Below, piece after piece: positions 1-8,617 of a DNA stretch of 33,251 nucleotides. The stretch is from Acidobacteriota bacterium (GTDB lineage Bacteria; Acidobacteriota; Polarisedimenticolia; J045): assembly GCA_024763475.1 (NCBI GenBank), contig JANTFM010000006.1, positions 1 to 33,251 of the forward strand, read 5' to 3'. A program made the translations under genes and the position numbers. The notes under the pieces are model-generated. The model searched no databases. It saw only the letters and a list, made by a program, of their open reading frames with translations, and was not told the origin of the DNA. Each line of letters starts with the position of its first letter. Position 1 is the stretch's first letter.

Positions 1-227
1 ACGAACGAGGACCGTCGGTGGCAGGCACCTTGGGTTGAGCAATGTGGGACTCCCGGGTGGCAGGCACCTTGGGTTGAGCAATGTGGGCACACACGACGTA
101 TCCACGAACGAGGACTGTCGGTGGCAGGCACCCAGACTCCCGGGTGGCAGGCACCTTGGGTTGAGCAATGTGGGCACACACGACGTATCCACGAACGAGG
201 ACCGTCGGTGGCAGGCACCCTGGATTG
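1..227. repeat. Interspersed/tandem repeat array with 87-bp higher-order period, core GGTGGCAGGCACC
   Basis: Core GGTGGCAGGCACC at 17, 56, 120, 143 and 207. The 56->143 and 120->207 pairs are both 87 bp apart and the intervening sequence (TTGGGTTGAGCAATGTGGGCACACACGACGTATCCACGAACGAGGAC) is near identical. The array probably continues outside the window. Confidence 0.9.
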
Positions 228-248
228 AGCAGCGTGGGCGCGGCGGGT

Positions 249-938
249 CTACAGCAGCCCAAACACAGACCGCAGGGTCTCGATAACTCCCGCGATGATG
301 AAGATCCCCCCGGTGAGCCAACGCGCCCATTTCTCGAAGTCGGAGAAGCGCTCAAAGGTACTGGCCACCTTCCTGGCCCCAAACGCGATCAACCCGGCGA
401 AGAGGCAGACAGGCAAGGCCGTTCCGATGCCGTAGAGCGCGGGCAGGCTGAAGACCTCCTGCCGCTTGACGGCCAAGGGGACGAGAGTCCCGAAGAAGAG
501 GGCACCGGAGACCGGGCAGAAAGCGGTCGCAAAGAGCACACCGAGTATGAAGGCCCCCCAGACACCGTGAGTGGCCGCTCGTCGGCCCAGGGCGTCGATC
601 CAAGCGGGTGGCGTCGCCGTGAATCTGAACAGACCGAGGAGGAGCATGCCGACCAGGATCAGTGTCGGACCCAGCAGCTTGTAGACGACGCCCTGCAGGA
701 CGCGGGAGAGGTCGATCGCCGAAAGGGCACTGCTCGCGAGGATCATGCCGAGCGTGAGGTAAGTGAAGGTGCGCCCCGCGGTGTAGAGCAGGCCGGCAGC
801 GAAGACCTTCCGGGGCTCGTGCAGCTTGCGCCCGATGAAGGAAATGGCCGCGATATTTGAAGTCAGGGGGCAGGGAGAAATAGACGTCAACACTCCGAGC
901 CAGAGCGCCGTACCACACGCGAAGAGTGTCTCGTCCAT
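249..938 (-). CDS. CcdA/DsbD-like membrane protein, ArsG-family aromatic arsenical efflux permease-like
   Basis: 229 aa polytopic protein (SISPCPLTSNIAAISFIGRKL..., ATAFCPVSGALFFG) directly downstream of an ArsF-like thioredoxin-fold protein, the pairing typical of ArsFG. Confidence 0.75.
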   Translation of the reverse strand: MDETLFACGTALWLGVLTSISPCPLTSNIAAISFIGRKLHEPRKVFAAGLLYTAGRTFTYLTLGMILASSALSAIDLSRVLQGVVYKLLGPTLILVGMLLLGLFRFTATPPAWIDALGRRAATHGVWGAFILGVLFATAFCPVSGALFFGTLVPLAVKRQEVFSLPALYGIGTALPVCLFAGLIAFGARKVASTFERFSDFEKWARWLTGGIFIIAGVIETLRSVFGLL

Positions 939-950
939 GCCGTCCGACGA

Positions 951-1412
951 CTAGCCGGTGCCCGCAAGGAAGGCCGCCGTCTGCCGGCGGATGTACTCCC
1001 GAAGGGCATCCTCGTCCTTCGAGAGGGTCCAGACCTTATCGAGACGCTGCCAACGCAGCGTTTCGTCGCCCTTGACTTCCGCCAGTACGAGAGTCCGGGT
1101 CGTCATCTCGAAGTCGGCGAAGTAGTGCTTGTTCTCCGGAACTTCGATGTTGACCGGCGCCCAGATCAAAGTGCCGCTCGCGAGTGCATCGCCAAACGAC
1201 TCCTCGAGGACGGCGCTGCTGGCATGCTCGATCTTCTTGCAGGTCGGGCAGCGCGACGTGGCGTGGAAGTAGTATGCAACGACCCGATCGCCGTGTCCCG
1301 GCGCAACGGATGGGGCGACCTCTCCCCCGCTCATACCCTGGTAAACGATGGCGGAAACCGCCACCACCAGGAAAAGACCCAACAGCACGGCCACCAATGC
1401 CTTCACGCTCAT
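951..1412 (-). CDS. ArsF-family (nitroreductase-subunit-like) thioredoxin-fold protein, exported/anchored
   Basis: N-terminal hydrophobic segment MSVKALVAVLLGLFLVVAVSAIVYQ, then VVAYYFHATSRCPTCKKIE with CxxC. 12-bp gap to the ArsG-like gene. Start chosen at the internal ATG at 1412 rather than 1496. Confidence 0.7.
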   Translation of the reverse strand: MSVKALVAVLLGLFLVVAVSAIVYQGMSGGEVAPSVAPGHGDRVVAYYFHATSRCPTCKKIEHASSAVLEESFGDALASGTLIWAPVNIEVPENKHYFADFEMTTRTLVLAEVKGDETLRWQRLDKVWTLSKDEDALREYIRRQTAAFLAGTG

Positions 1413-1538
1413 TTCACGCTCCGTAAATCCGAGTTCAGATCGGTATGATACACGCGGCACGAAGGACGAGGAAGCGGAACAATCGGAAGACCACAAACAG
1501 CCTTGCCGGCCACAGCTCGTGGACTATGAAGCCAACTC

Positions 1539-1680
1539 CTCCACCGTGGAGCGAAGCATGTTGCATGCGGCTGATTCACCCGGAAGATCCTCTCGCGCAG
1601 CGTAGTTCAAATAAATACGGACACTAGCGGAACGACATCTTCGACGAGACGGGAGTGCAACAATCTTCGCTCCAGGGCGC
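1539..1680. repeat. Copy 1 of a ~147-bp-period element with inverted-repeat ends (MITE-like/hairpin)
   Basis: Ends TGGAGCGAAGCATGTTGCA (1547-1565) and TGCAACAATCTTCGCTCCA (1656-1674) are inverted repeats with 2 mismatches over 19 bp. Confidence 0.8.
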
Positions 1681-1685
1681 AACCC

Positions 1686-1827
1686 ATCCACCGTGGAGCG
1701 AAGAATGTTGCATGCGGCTGATTCCGTCAGAAGATCCTCTCGCGCAGCGTAGTTCAAATAAATACGGACACTAGCGGAACAACATCTTCGACGAGACGGG
1801 GGCGCAACAATCTTCGCTCCAGGGCGC
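1686..1827. repeat. Copy 2 of the ~147-bp-period element with inverted-repeat ends
   Basis: Near-identical to 1539-1680 at an offset of 147 bp; ends TGGAGCGAAGAATGTTGC and GCAACAATCTTCGCTCCA differ by one base as inverted repeats. Confidence 0.8.
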
Positions 1828-1843
1828 TATTCATCCCGTTGAC

Positions 1844-3175
1844 TCAGGTGCTGATCCCGAGGATAACCGCCACGATGACGACGACGATCGCTAAGGGGCA
1901 CACGTAGCGGATCAGGAAGGCCCAGAGGCGGCCGAAGGGCATCGGCCGACCACCCTCGATCTCGGCCAGCGCCGGACGAACACCCCACTTCCAACCAACG
2001 AAAAGCGAGATGAGGAGCGCGCCAATGCTCAGGGCGTACTTCCCGAAGATCGTGTTCTGCAGAGCGAGGAAGGAGACGTTCGTCGCCGAGGGGATCGAGA
2101 GCAGGAAGCAAGCGAAGCTCACCACCCAGGTTGATCTCTCGCGAGTCCAACCCTGCTCGTCGACGAAGTACGACACGACGACCTCAAGCAGGCTGATCGT
2201 GGAGGTCAACGCGGCGATGCCGAGCAGGACGTAGAAAGCCACCGCGAACAGAAAGCCCGCGGGTAGCTCGTGGAAGATCGTCGGCAGGACGGTAAAGACC
2301 AGCCCCTCGCCACCAGTAACCTGTGCGCCACCGCCCTTGGCGAAGAGTGCCGGGAAGATGATCAGCCCCGCCAGCATGGCGATCAGCGTATCGAAGAAGG
2401 CCACTGCGACGGCGGCTCCGGGAAGGCGGGCCTCTTTGCCCACGTAGGACCCGTAGGTGATCATCGCGCCCATGCCGAGACTCAGGCTGAAGAACGCCTG
2501 GCCGAGGGCTCCCGCAACGACGGGTATCGTCAGCTTCGACAAGTCCACCGCGAACAGGAAGTACAGCCCGGCGCTCGCGCCTTCGAGCGTGACCGAACGA
2601 ATCGCGAGGCCCACCAGGAGTACGAAGAAGATCGGCATCAGGATCTTCGAAGCCCGTTCGATCCCACCCTGGATACCGCCACGCACGACGAGCGCGGTGA
2701 GCAGCAGGAAGCCGCCGGTCAAGCCGATCGACAAACCCTTCGAGGTGATGAGTGCCGTGAACTGTTCGCTGCTCGTCGCGATGTCCATCCCGGCGGAGAA
2801 GTGCCCCGCGAGCGCCTTGCCGAGGTACCCGAGAACCCAGCCTGCCACGACACTGTAGAAGGCCAGGATGGCGAAACCGGTGAAGACGCCGAGCCCTCCG
2901 ACGAACTTCCACAGGCTTTCAGGGGCCAGGGCCTTGAACGCACCGACGGGGCTCTTACCCGTAGCCCGCCCGATGGCCAACTCGGCGAAGAGCGCCGGCA
3001 AACACAGAAACACGACGAAAATCAGGTACACCAGGATGAACGCAGCGCCACCGTTCTCCCCGGCCGTGTAGGGGAAACGCCAGATGTTCCCCAGCCCGAT
3101 GGCCGACCCGGCCGCAGCCAGAATGAATCCCATGCGGGAGGTAAACCCCCCTCTCTGCTGTTCCTTTAGTGCCAC
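1844..3175 (-). CDS. Sodium-dependent transporter, NSS/SNF family
   Basis: GFILAAAGSAIGLGNIWRFPYTAGENGGAAFILVYL is the NSS TM1 signature. GTG start at 3175 gives VALKEQQRGGFTSR; the track start (3262) adds an unlikely leader. Confidence 0.92.
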   Translation of the reverse strand: MALKEQQRGGFTSRMGFILAAAGSAIGLGNIWRFPYTAGENGGAAFILVYLIFVVFLCLPALFAELAIGRATGKSPVGAFKALAPESLWKFVGGLGVFTGFAILAFYSVVAGWVLGYLGKALAGHFSAGMDIATSSEQFTALITSKGLSIGLTGGFLLLTALVVRGGIQGGIERASKILMPIFFVLLVGLAIRSVTLEGASAGLYFLFAVDLSKLTIPVVAGALGQAFFSLSLGMGAMITYGSYVGKEARLPGAAVAVAFFDTLIAMLAGLIIFPALFAKGGGAQVTGGEGLVFTVLPTIFHELPAGFLFAVAFYVLLGIAALTSTISLLEVVVSYFVDEQGWTRERSTWVVSFACFLLSIPSATNVSFLALQNTIFGKYALSIGALLISLFVGWKWGVRPALAEIEGGRPMPFGRLWAFLIRYVCPLAIVVVIVAVILGIST

Positions 3176-3381
3176 GTGCCAGCCCTCACAGTCAACGGAA
3201 GCCGCGATTATCGACTGCCATGGTGTCCTTGGGCAAGACCCCCCCTTTTTCCGGAATGGCACCGAACTAACCTATGATATGCAGCGCAGGAACAGGAACG
3301 TGACACTCCGCCGGTTCCGGCCGGTGGGTCGTCGCGACGGTTCTAGGCAAGGACTCATAAGCTTGCCGAAGGAGGAGTCGG

Positions 3382-5469
3382 GTGCGGGAGCAGGTGGCAG
3401 GCGAACGAGAGAAGGCCACTGAGAAGTCCGGGATTGGCAGGGCGTCTGGTTGGTTTAGCCACTGGCACTCTCGTCTAAAGCACACCGAGCATGTCTACAT
3501 GGTCCTGCTCGCCCTCATCATCGGGCTTCTGGCCGGCCTTTGCGCCGTAGGCTTCCGGGAGTTCATCGGGCTGACGCAGACGCTGCTTTGGCAAACACAC
3601 CGTCCCTCCTTGGCCTTCTTCCACGGTCTTCCCGCCTGGTGGTTGCTCGCCATACCAGCGGCAGGCGGATTGGTCGTGGGCCTGATTATCCGCGTCTTCG
3701 CGCCGGAGGCGAAGGGGCATGGCGTCCCCGAAGTCATGGAGGCGGTGGCCCTGAAAGGCGGGCGGATCCGCGCGCGCATCGTGGCCGCTAAGATGGCGGC
3801 CTCAGGAATCTGCATCGCCTCGGGAGGATCGGTTGGCCGGGAGGGGCCGATCGTCCAGATCGGTTCCTCGCTCGGCTCTGCGATCGGACAATGGCTCGGG
3901 CTCGGAGAACGGCGGCTCAGGACCCTGGTCGGCTGTGGAGCGGCTGCGGGCATCGCCGCCACCTTCAACGCCCCGATCGCGGGAGCCCTCTTCGCCGTCG
4001 AGGTCATCCTCGGCGACTTCGCCGTCGGTCAGTTCTCACCAATGGTCATCTCTTCCGTGGCAGCGACCGTCGTGGGAAGGCATTTCCTCGGCGATACGCC
4101 CGCCTTCGAGATCCCTTCCTACAGCCTGATCCACCCCGGCGAGCTCTTCGTCTACGCCGTGCTCGGACTCATCGCCGGCCTCGCCGCACTCGCGTTCATC
4201 CGAGCACTCTACGCCACCGAGGATCTCTTCGACATGATCCGCCTTCCCGGGCCGGTCAAGACGGCCTTCGGCGGCCTGATCATCGGGTTTATCGCCCTCG
4301 AGTTCCCCCAGATCATGGGCGTCGGCTACGAGGCGATCGACGGCGCCCTGCGCGGAGAAATCGCCATCAGCATCATGCTTGTCCTGGTGCTGATGAAAAT
4401 CCTCGCGGTCTCGGTCACGATCGGCTCCGGGGGCTCCGGCGGTATCTTCGCGCCCTCCCTGTTTATCGGAGCCATGCTCGGGGGCGGCATCGGCACCCTC
4501 GCCAACTTAGCCTGGCCTGGCAGCATCGCAAGCCCGGGAGCCTACGCTCTCGTCGGAATGGGTGCGGTGCTTGCTTCCGCAACGCACGCACCGATCACCG
4601 CGATCCTGATCATCTTCGAGCTGACTTCGGACTACGAGATCATTCTACCGCTGATGATCAGCTGTATTCTCGCAACCCTGGTCGCGACGCAACTCCAGCG
4701 CTCATCGATCTACACGTTGAAGCTACTCCGGCGCGGCATCGACCTTTGGGGTGGCCAGAGCATCGACGTACTGGAACATCTCACGGCCCAGCATGTCATG
4801 CGGCCGAACTTTGCTTCGGTCTCTCCGGACGATCCGCTGATGCCGGTGATCACCCGTTTCATGGAGAACCCGGGCACAACCCTCTTCGTCGTCGACCACG
4901 ATGACACGCTCAAGGGCGTCGTGACGATCAACGAGATCCGGCCGATCCTGGCGGATCTCGACGCTCTGCAGCCGATCCTGATCGCCAGCGACTTGATGCG
5001 CACGAAGGAGTTCCCGATCTTTCACCCGGACGATCCCCTGGGCGAGGTCATGCAGCGCTTCGGCAACTACCGCTTCGACGCGCCCGTAATCGAGGATGGC
5101 CGTATGTGCTACGCGATTCATCCGGAGGACGTCATCCGCCGCTACAACGCCGAGTTGCTGCGAAGGGACATGGCCTCCGGCATGTCAAGCTCGCTCTCCG
5201 ATCGAGATCGGCTCCATACCATTCCGGGCGTGGAAGGCATGAGCATGGCGGAAGTTCCCGTTCCGGCCAGCTTCGCCGGAAGGACCATTGAGGAACTCGC
5301 CATCCGCCGCCGGCACAACGTGACCATCCTGCTGGTCAAGCGCCGCAACGAAGCGAGCCAGGAAGTCGTCAACAAGCTGCCCACGGCACATTTCGTCTTC
5401 GAGGAGGGCGATGTGCTCCTCGTCATGGGCGAAGATCGTCATCTCCTTGACTTCGAGCGAGGCGGCTGA
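3382..5469 (+). CDS. ClC-family chloride channel/antiporter with tandem CBS and C-terminal TrkA-C-like domain
   Basis: KGHGVPEVMEAV, GGSVGREGPIVQIGSSLG, GSGGSGGIFAPSLFIGAMLGG motifs; C-terminal CBS-like repeats and AGRTIEELAIRRRHNVTILLVKR...FEEGDVLLVMG. GTG start preceded by AAGGAGGAG. Confidence 0.93.
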   Translation: MREQVAGEREKATEKSGIGRASGWFSHWHSRLKHTEHVYMVLLALIIGLLAGLCAVGFREFIGLTQTLLWQTHRPSLAFFHGLPAWWLLAIPAAGGLVVGLIIRVFAPEAKGHGVPEVMEAVALKGGRIRARIVAAKMAASGICIASGGSVGREGPIVQIGSSLGSAIGQWLGLGERRLRTLVGCGAAAGIAATFNAPIAGALFAVEVILGDFAVGQFSPMVISSVAATVVGRHFLGDTPAFEIPSYSLIHPGELFVYAVLGLIAGLAALAFIRALYATEDLFDMIRLPGPVKTAFGGLIIGFIALEFPQIMGVGYEAIDGALRGEIAISIMLVLVLMKILAVSVTIGSGGSGGIFAPSLFIGAMLGGGIGTLANLAWPGSIASPGAYALVGMGAVLASATHAPITAILIIFELTSDYEIILPLMISCILATLVATQLQRSSIYTLKLLRRGIDLWGGQSIDVLEHLTAQHVMRPNFASVSPDDPLMPVITRFMENPGTTLFVVDHDDTLKGVVTINEIRPILADLDALQPILIASDLMRTKEFPIFHPDDPLGEVMQRFGNYRFDAPVIEDGRMCYAIHPEDVIRRYNAELLRRDMASGMSSSLSDRDRLHTIPGVEGMSMAEVPVPASFAGRTIEELAIRRRHNVTILLVKRRNEASQEVVNKLPTAHFVFEEGDVLLVMGEDRHLLDFERGG

Positions 5470-5567
5470 CGATCGACTCGGCAGCTCGTGATCATCGCCG
5501 AGAGAACAGCATCACCCAGGACGACAACATCCGCTCAAAAGGAATCGGTCACCGGAGCTCAGAGCGC

Positions 5568-5897
5568 TCAGCACCGACTGAACGAGCGATAGCGAACCCG
5601 CTCGAGTGTCACTAGACCATCTTCGATCACGCCTTCGAGACTGGGCAGGAAGGCATGGATCCGCTCCTCGTCGTCGACGATCTCGACGACCAGCGGCAGG
5701 TCTTCGGAGAGTCGGAGGATTTTCGCACTGTGGAGCTCCTGGCGGCATCCGTATCCCAAGAGTCCACGGAGCACCGTCGCGCCGGACAGGCCCTCGCCAA
5801 GCGCAGCCTGGGCGATCCACTCGTAGAGAGGACGACCATCGTGCTTTTCCGTCTCCGAGAGGAAGATCCGCAGCAGCAAACCTTGTTTCATTTCCAT
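5568..5897 (-). CDS. DUF190 domain-containing protein
   Basis: MEMKQGLLLRIFLSETEKHDGRPLYEWIAQAALGEGLSGATVLRGLLGYG; position downstream of crcB is the usual DUF190 context. Confidence 0.9.
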   Translation of the reverse strand: MEMKQGLLLRIFLSETEKHDGRPLYEWIAQAALGEGLSGATVLRGLLGYGCRQELHSAKILRLSEDLPLVVEIVDDEERIHAFLPSLEGVIEDGLVTLERVRYRSFSRC

Positions 5898-5990
5898 GGA
5901 TGATCCTCCGTAAGCACTGCCAGCCACTGCGATCCAACCGGGGGCGGCCGCAGCTGTTGCCGGCACCTTCCCGTTGGGGGCCGGCACCTT

Positions 5991-6362
5991 TCAGTAGCGT
6001 GCGATGGCGAACCCGGTCCATGCGGCGACCAGGCCCATAGTCAGCTGCAAGGCAACATTGCCGAAGGCGGTGGCCAGCTGCCCGTCGCGCAGAAGTTGCA
6101 GCGTCTCGAAACCGAAACTCGAGAAGGTCGTGAACCCGCCGAGAACGCCGATCATCAGGAAGGTGCGGGTGTCGGCGGTCAGCAGCCCGCGCTCTTCGGA
6201 CAACCCGCCGAGAATGCCGATCGCGAAGCAGCCGAGGACATTCACGACCAAAGTGCCCCAGGGAAAACCGGCAGGCAGGAAGCGATGCACCACACCACTG
6301 AGCGCATAGCGACCCGCCGAGCCGATGAAACCGCCGATCCCTGCGAGGATCCACTGGGGCAT
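5991..6362 (-). CDS. crcB: Fluoride efflux transporter CrcB (Fluc)
   Basis: IGGFIGSAGRYALSGVVHRFLPAGFPWGTLVVNVLGCFAIGIL...GVLGGFTTFSSFGFETLQLLRDGQ is the CrcB signature. ATG overlaps the upstream TGA (TGATG). Confidence 0.95.
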   Translation of the reverse strand: MPQWILAGIGGFIGSAGRYALSGVVHRFLPAGFPWGTLVVNVLGCFAIGILGGLSEERGLLTADTRTFLMIGVLGGFTTFSSFGFETLQLLRDGQLATAFGNVALQLTMGLVAAWTGFAIARY

Positions 6363-8617
6363 CAGTCGCTTCTTCCTGTCGTGACGTTTCCTGCGGCATC
6401 CACGACCCGCACGATGGCCATCTTCGTGGCCAGGGAGGCTTCGATCTCCGCGTGGAAGATCTCCTTCTGCCCATCAACAATCCCATCATCAGCCGACATT
6501 TCGATCCAGTGACCCTCGGCGTCAAGATACTCCGCTCGCGAGAGTCTGCCGCCGGGGTCACTGGCGTGAAGCGCGAGACGCGCCCCGCCCGCGGCCGTTT
6601 CATAGTCCAGGCTGTCGATCAAGGGGACGCTGTGGTCCACGCGGACCCTACTCGAGATCTCCCGCGCCTCGAGCCCTTCGCCCGCAACATTCGAGGACGC
6701 GTCATCTACAGAGACCCGAAAGCGGTAAACACCGTCAACGAGCATGCGGGAATCGAAGGAGAAGAACTTCTGCGTGAGCTCCTCAGCAAGTGTGAGCCAG
6801 TTCTCGCAGGGCTCGCCGCGATCGAGACAGTATTCGACGCCGTAGGCCAGCCGGTCCTTGTCCGGGTCCTCAGCCTTCCAGGTCAGGGTCAGCGCGCCGG
6901 GCTCGTAGACCTTCTTGGAGCGCCACACCGTGCTCTTTCCCTTGATCACCCGCAGAACCTCCTTCGATCGCGGCATGGGCACGACCGGGACATCCCCGGC
7001 GGTCATCGCGGGCGGGGGCAGCGGCCGGAAGGACACGCCAGCCGGCTCCATGTGGATGGCGCCCACGCGCGGAGGACGATTCCGAGACCGGTAGCGTGCC
7101 TCGAGCGCCTGGATCGTGTATTCGCGGGCTCGCGAAGCCGCCATCTCCACCTTCACCTGGAGGAAGCGGGCCTCGGGCAAGCTCATCGCTCCGCCCGCAC
7201 CCCCAGGGAGGCCGATGGCGTCCGTGACTTCGCGCCAGGAGCTCCAACCGTCTCCCGGCTCCGAGGTATTTCCACTGCGGGCGTAGATCTTCGAGGAGGA
7301 CGCAGCACTCTTGGGCGCGACCGCGGCCAGGCGCCCAAAGCGCGACAGGCTCCCCGTATCGAGAACGTCGGAGATCCAGCGCGAGCGGCTCGCAGCCTTT
7401 GCCGTGTAGAGCGCCGCCGCGGGCGGGTTGCTCGACGCCGCCAGGACGCGGCCATCATGAACACACAGCGCACTAACGCTCTTCGCAGCAGGGATCTCGT
7501 CGAACCAACCGTCTCGGCCATCTTCGTCGAAGAGCCAAATCCGCGCAGGAGTACCTGTCGCCATCAGGAGCCCCGCCCCGGGCAAGAACTCGAGATCGAG
7601 AGGCGTCTCCTTGCTGTCCTTCCACACCGTAACTGGCTGCCCGGAGGAGCCAATTCGCAGCAGCGCTCCTCCACCGCCAGGCATCGTCCCGCCCGCGCTC
7701 ACCTTCGATTTGCTCTTCTTGCCCTCCTTGGCGGCATCCGCACCGGGACCCTCCGCGTTCGCCCGGACGGTGATCGTCGTATGAGCACCTTTCCTGGCCT
7801 TCTCTTCTTCTCGAGGTCGCTCGCCCGTGCCACCGGACTCCGCCTTTCCCGGGGAGCCCGAGAGGGCAGCCCAGAGAGTCCCTTTGTCATCGACCAGCAC
7901 ATCGACAACCTCTGTCCGGTCGGAATCCCACAGGACGAACGCGTTGCCGTTGCCATCGAGTTCAGCAATCCAGCCGGAGCCCGCCGTTCCGGCCAGGATC
8001 TTTCCCTCCCGCAGCCCCAGGCAGCGCACATGGGGATCGAGAGTCTGCCACAGACGAGTGCTGCGACCGCTCTTGGGATCGACGCGCAGAACCTCTCCCG
8101 GCAGTCCGGTCGCAACAGCGAGATCCCCATCTTCCAGGACGAGGAGGTCCCAGATATACGTCGCCTCCGGCCGGAAGATCTCCTCGCTCGTTCCGCGCCG
8201 AACATCGATCCGGTACACGGCGCCCTTGGGGCCCGTCGCGGCATAGATCACGCCACGTTCACCGGCGGCCAGCGCGAGCACCTCGCCCTGGTCTGCGAGA
8301 GCAAAGCTGACGGGCTCGGCGCTTCCGGCCTCGAGCATGAGCACTCCGGCTCCGTCCCCGGCAGCCACGAAGTAGTGATCGTGCGCGATGAGGGCATCCC
8401 AGAGAACGGGGACCGGGGGCGTCGGAAGCCCGATCCTCTCGGCACCGGGCTGCAACCCCCCGTGGGGTGCCGCGATCATGTCCTCGAAGCTGCCCACCAG
8501 GAAGGTGCGCCCCTCGCGAGTCCAGGTTTCGGTTTCCACACCCAAGACGGCCGACGGCAGAACCCAGCAGAACAGACTCGTCGCGCAAAGAAGGGTAACG
8601 GTAAGTGAAGATCTCAT
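6362..8617 (-). CDS. Exported hypothetical protein with beta-propeller-like N-terminal region
   Basis: From ATG at 8617: signal-peptide-like MRSSLTVTLLCATSLFCWVLPSAVLG, then repeated blade-like segments (GVIYAATGPKGAVYRIDVRRG, LAVATGLPGEVLRVDPKSG, LLMATGTPARIWLFDEDG). Overlaps the upstream gene by ATGA. Confidence 0.7.
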   Translation of the reverse strand: MRSSLTVTLLCATSLFCWVLPSAVLGVETETWTREGRTFLVGSFEDMIAAPHGGLQPGAERIGLPTPPVPVLWDALIAHDHYFVAAGDGAGVLMLEAGSAEPVSFALADQGEVLALAAGERGVIYAATGPKGAVYRIDVRRGTSEEIFRPEATYIWDLLVLEDGDLAVATGLPGEVLRVDPKSGRSTRLWQTLDPHVRCLGLREGKILAGTAGSGWIAELDGNGNAFVLWDSDRTEVVDVLVDDKGTLWAALSGSPGKAESGGTGERPREEEKARKGAHTTITVRANAEGPGADAAKEGKKSKSKVSAGGTMPGGGGALLRIGSSGQPVTVWKDSKETPLDLEFLPGAGLLMATGTPARIWLFDEDGRDGWFDEIPAAKSVSALCVHDGRVLAASSNPPAAALYTAKAASRSRWISDVLDTGSLSRFGRLAAVAPKSAASSSKIYARSGNTSEPGDGWSSWREVTDAIGLPGGAGGAMSLPEARFLQVKVEMAASRAREYTIQALEARYRSRNRPPRVGAIHMEPAGVSFRPLPPPAMTAGDVPVVPMPRSKEVLRVIKGKSTVWRSKKVYEPGALTLTWKAEDPDKDRLAYGVEYCLDRGEPCENWLTLAEELTQKFFSFDSRMLVDGVYRFRVSVDDASSNVAGEGLEAREISSRVRVDHSVPLIDSLDYETAAGGARLALHASDPGGRLSRAEYLDAEGHWIEMSADDGIVDGQKEIFHAEIEASLATKMAIVRVVDAAGNVTTGRSD

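Noticed and set aside
35-860. Plus-strand ORFs 35..286 and 168..860
   Set aside because: They span the repeat array and the antisense of the ArsG-like gene, with low-complexity charged translations; likely artefacts of high GC.
5470-5567. Terminator between ClC and DUF190
   Set aside because: Only a 6-bp CTCGGC/GCCGAG pairing with a long loop and no T-run.
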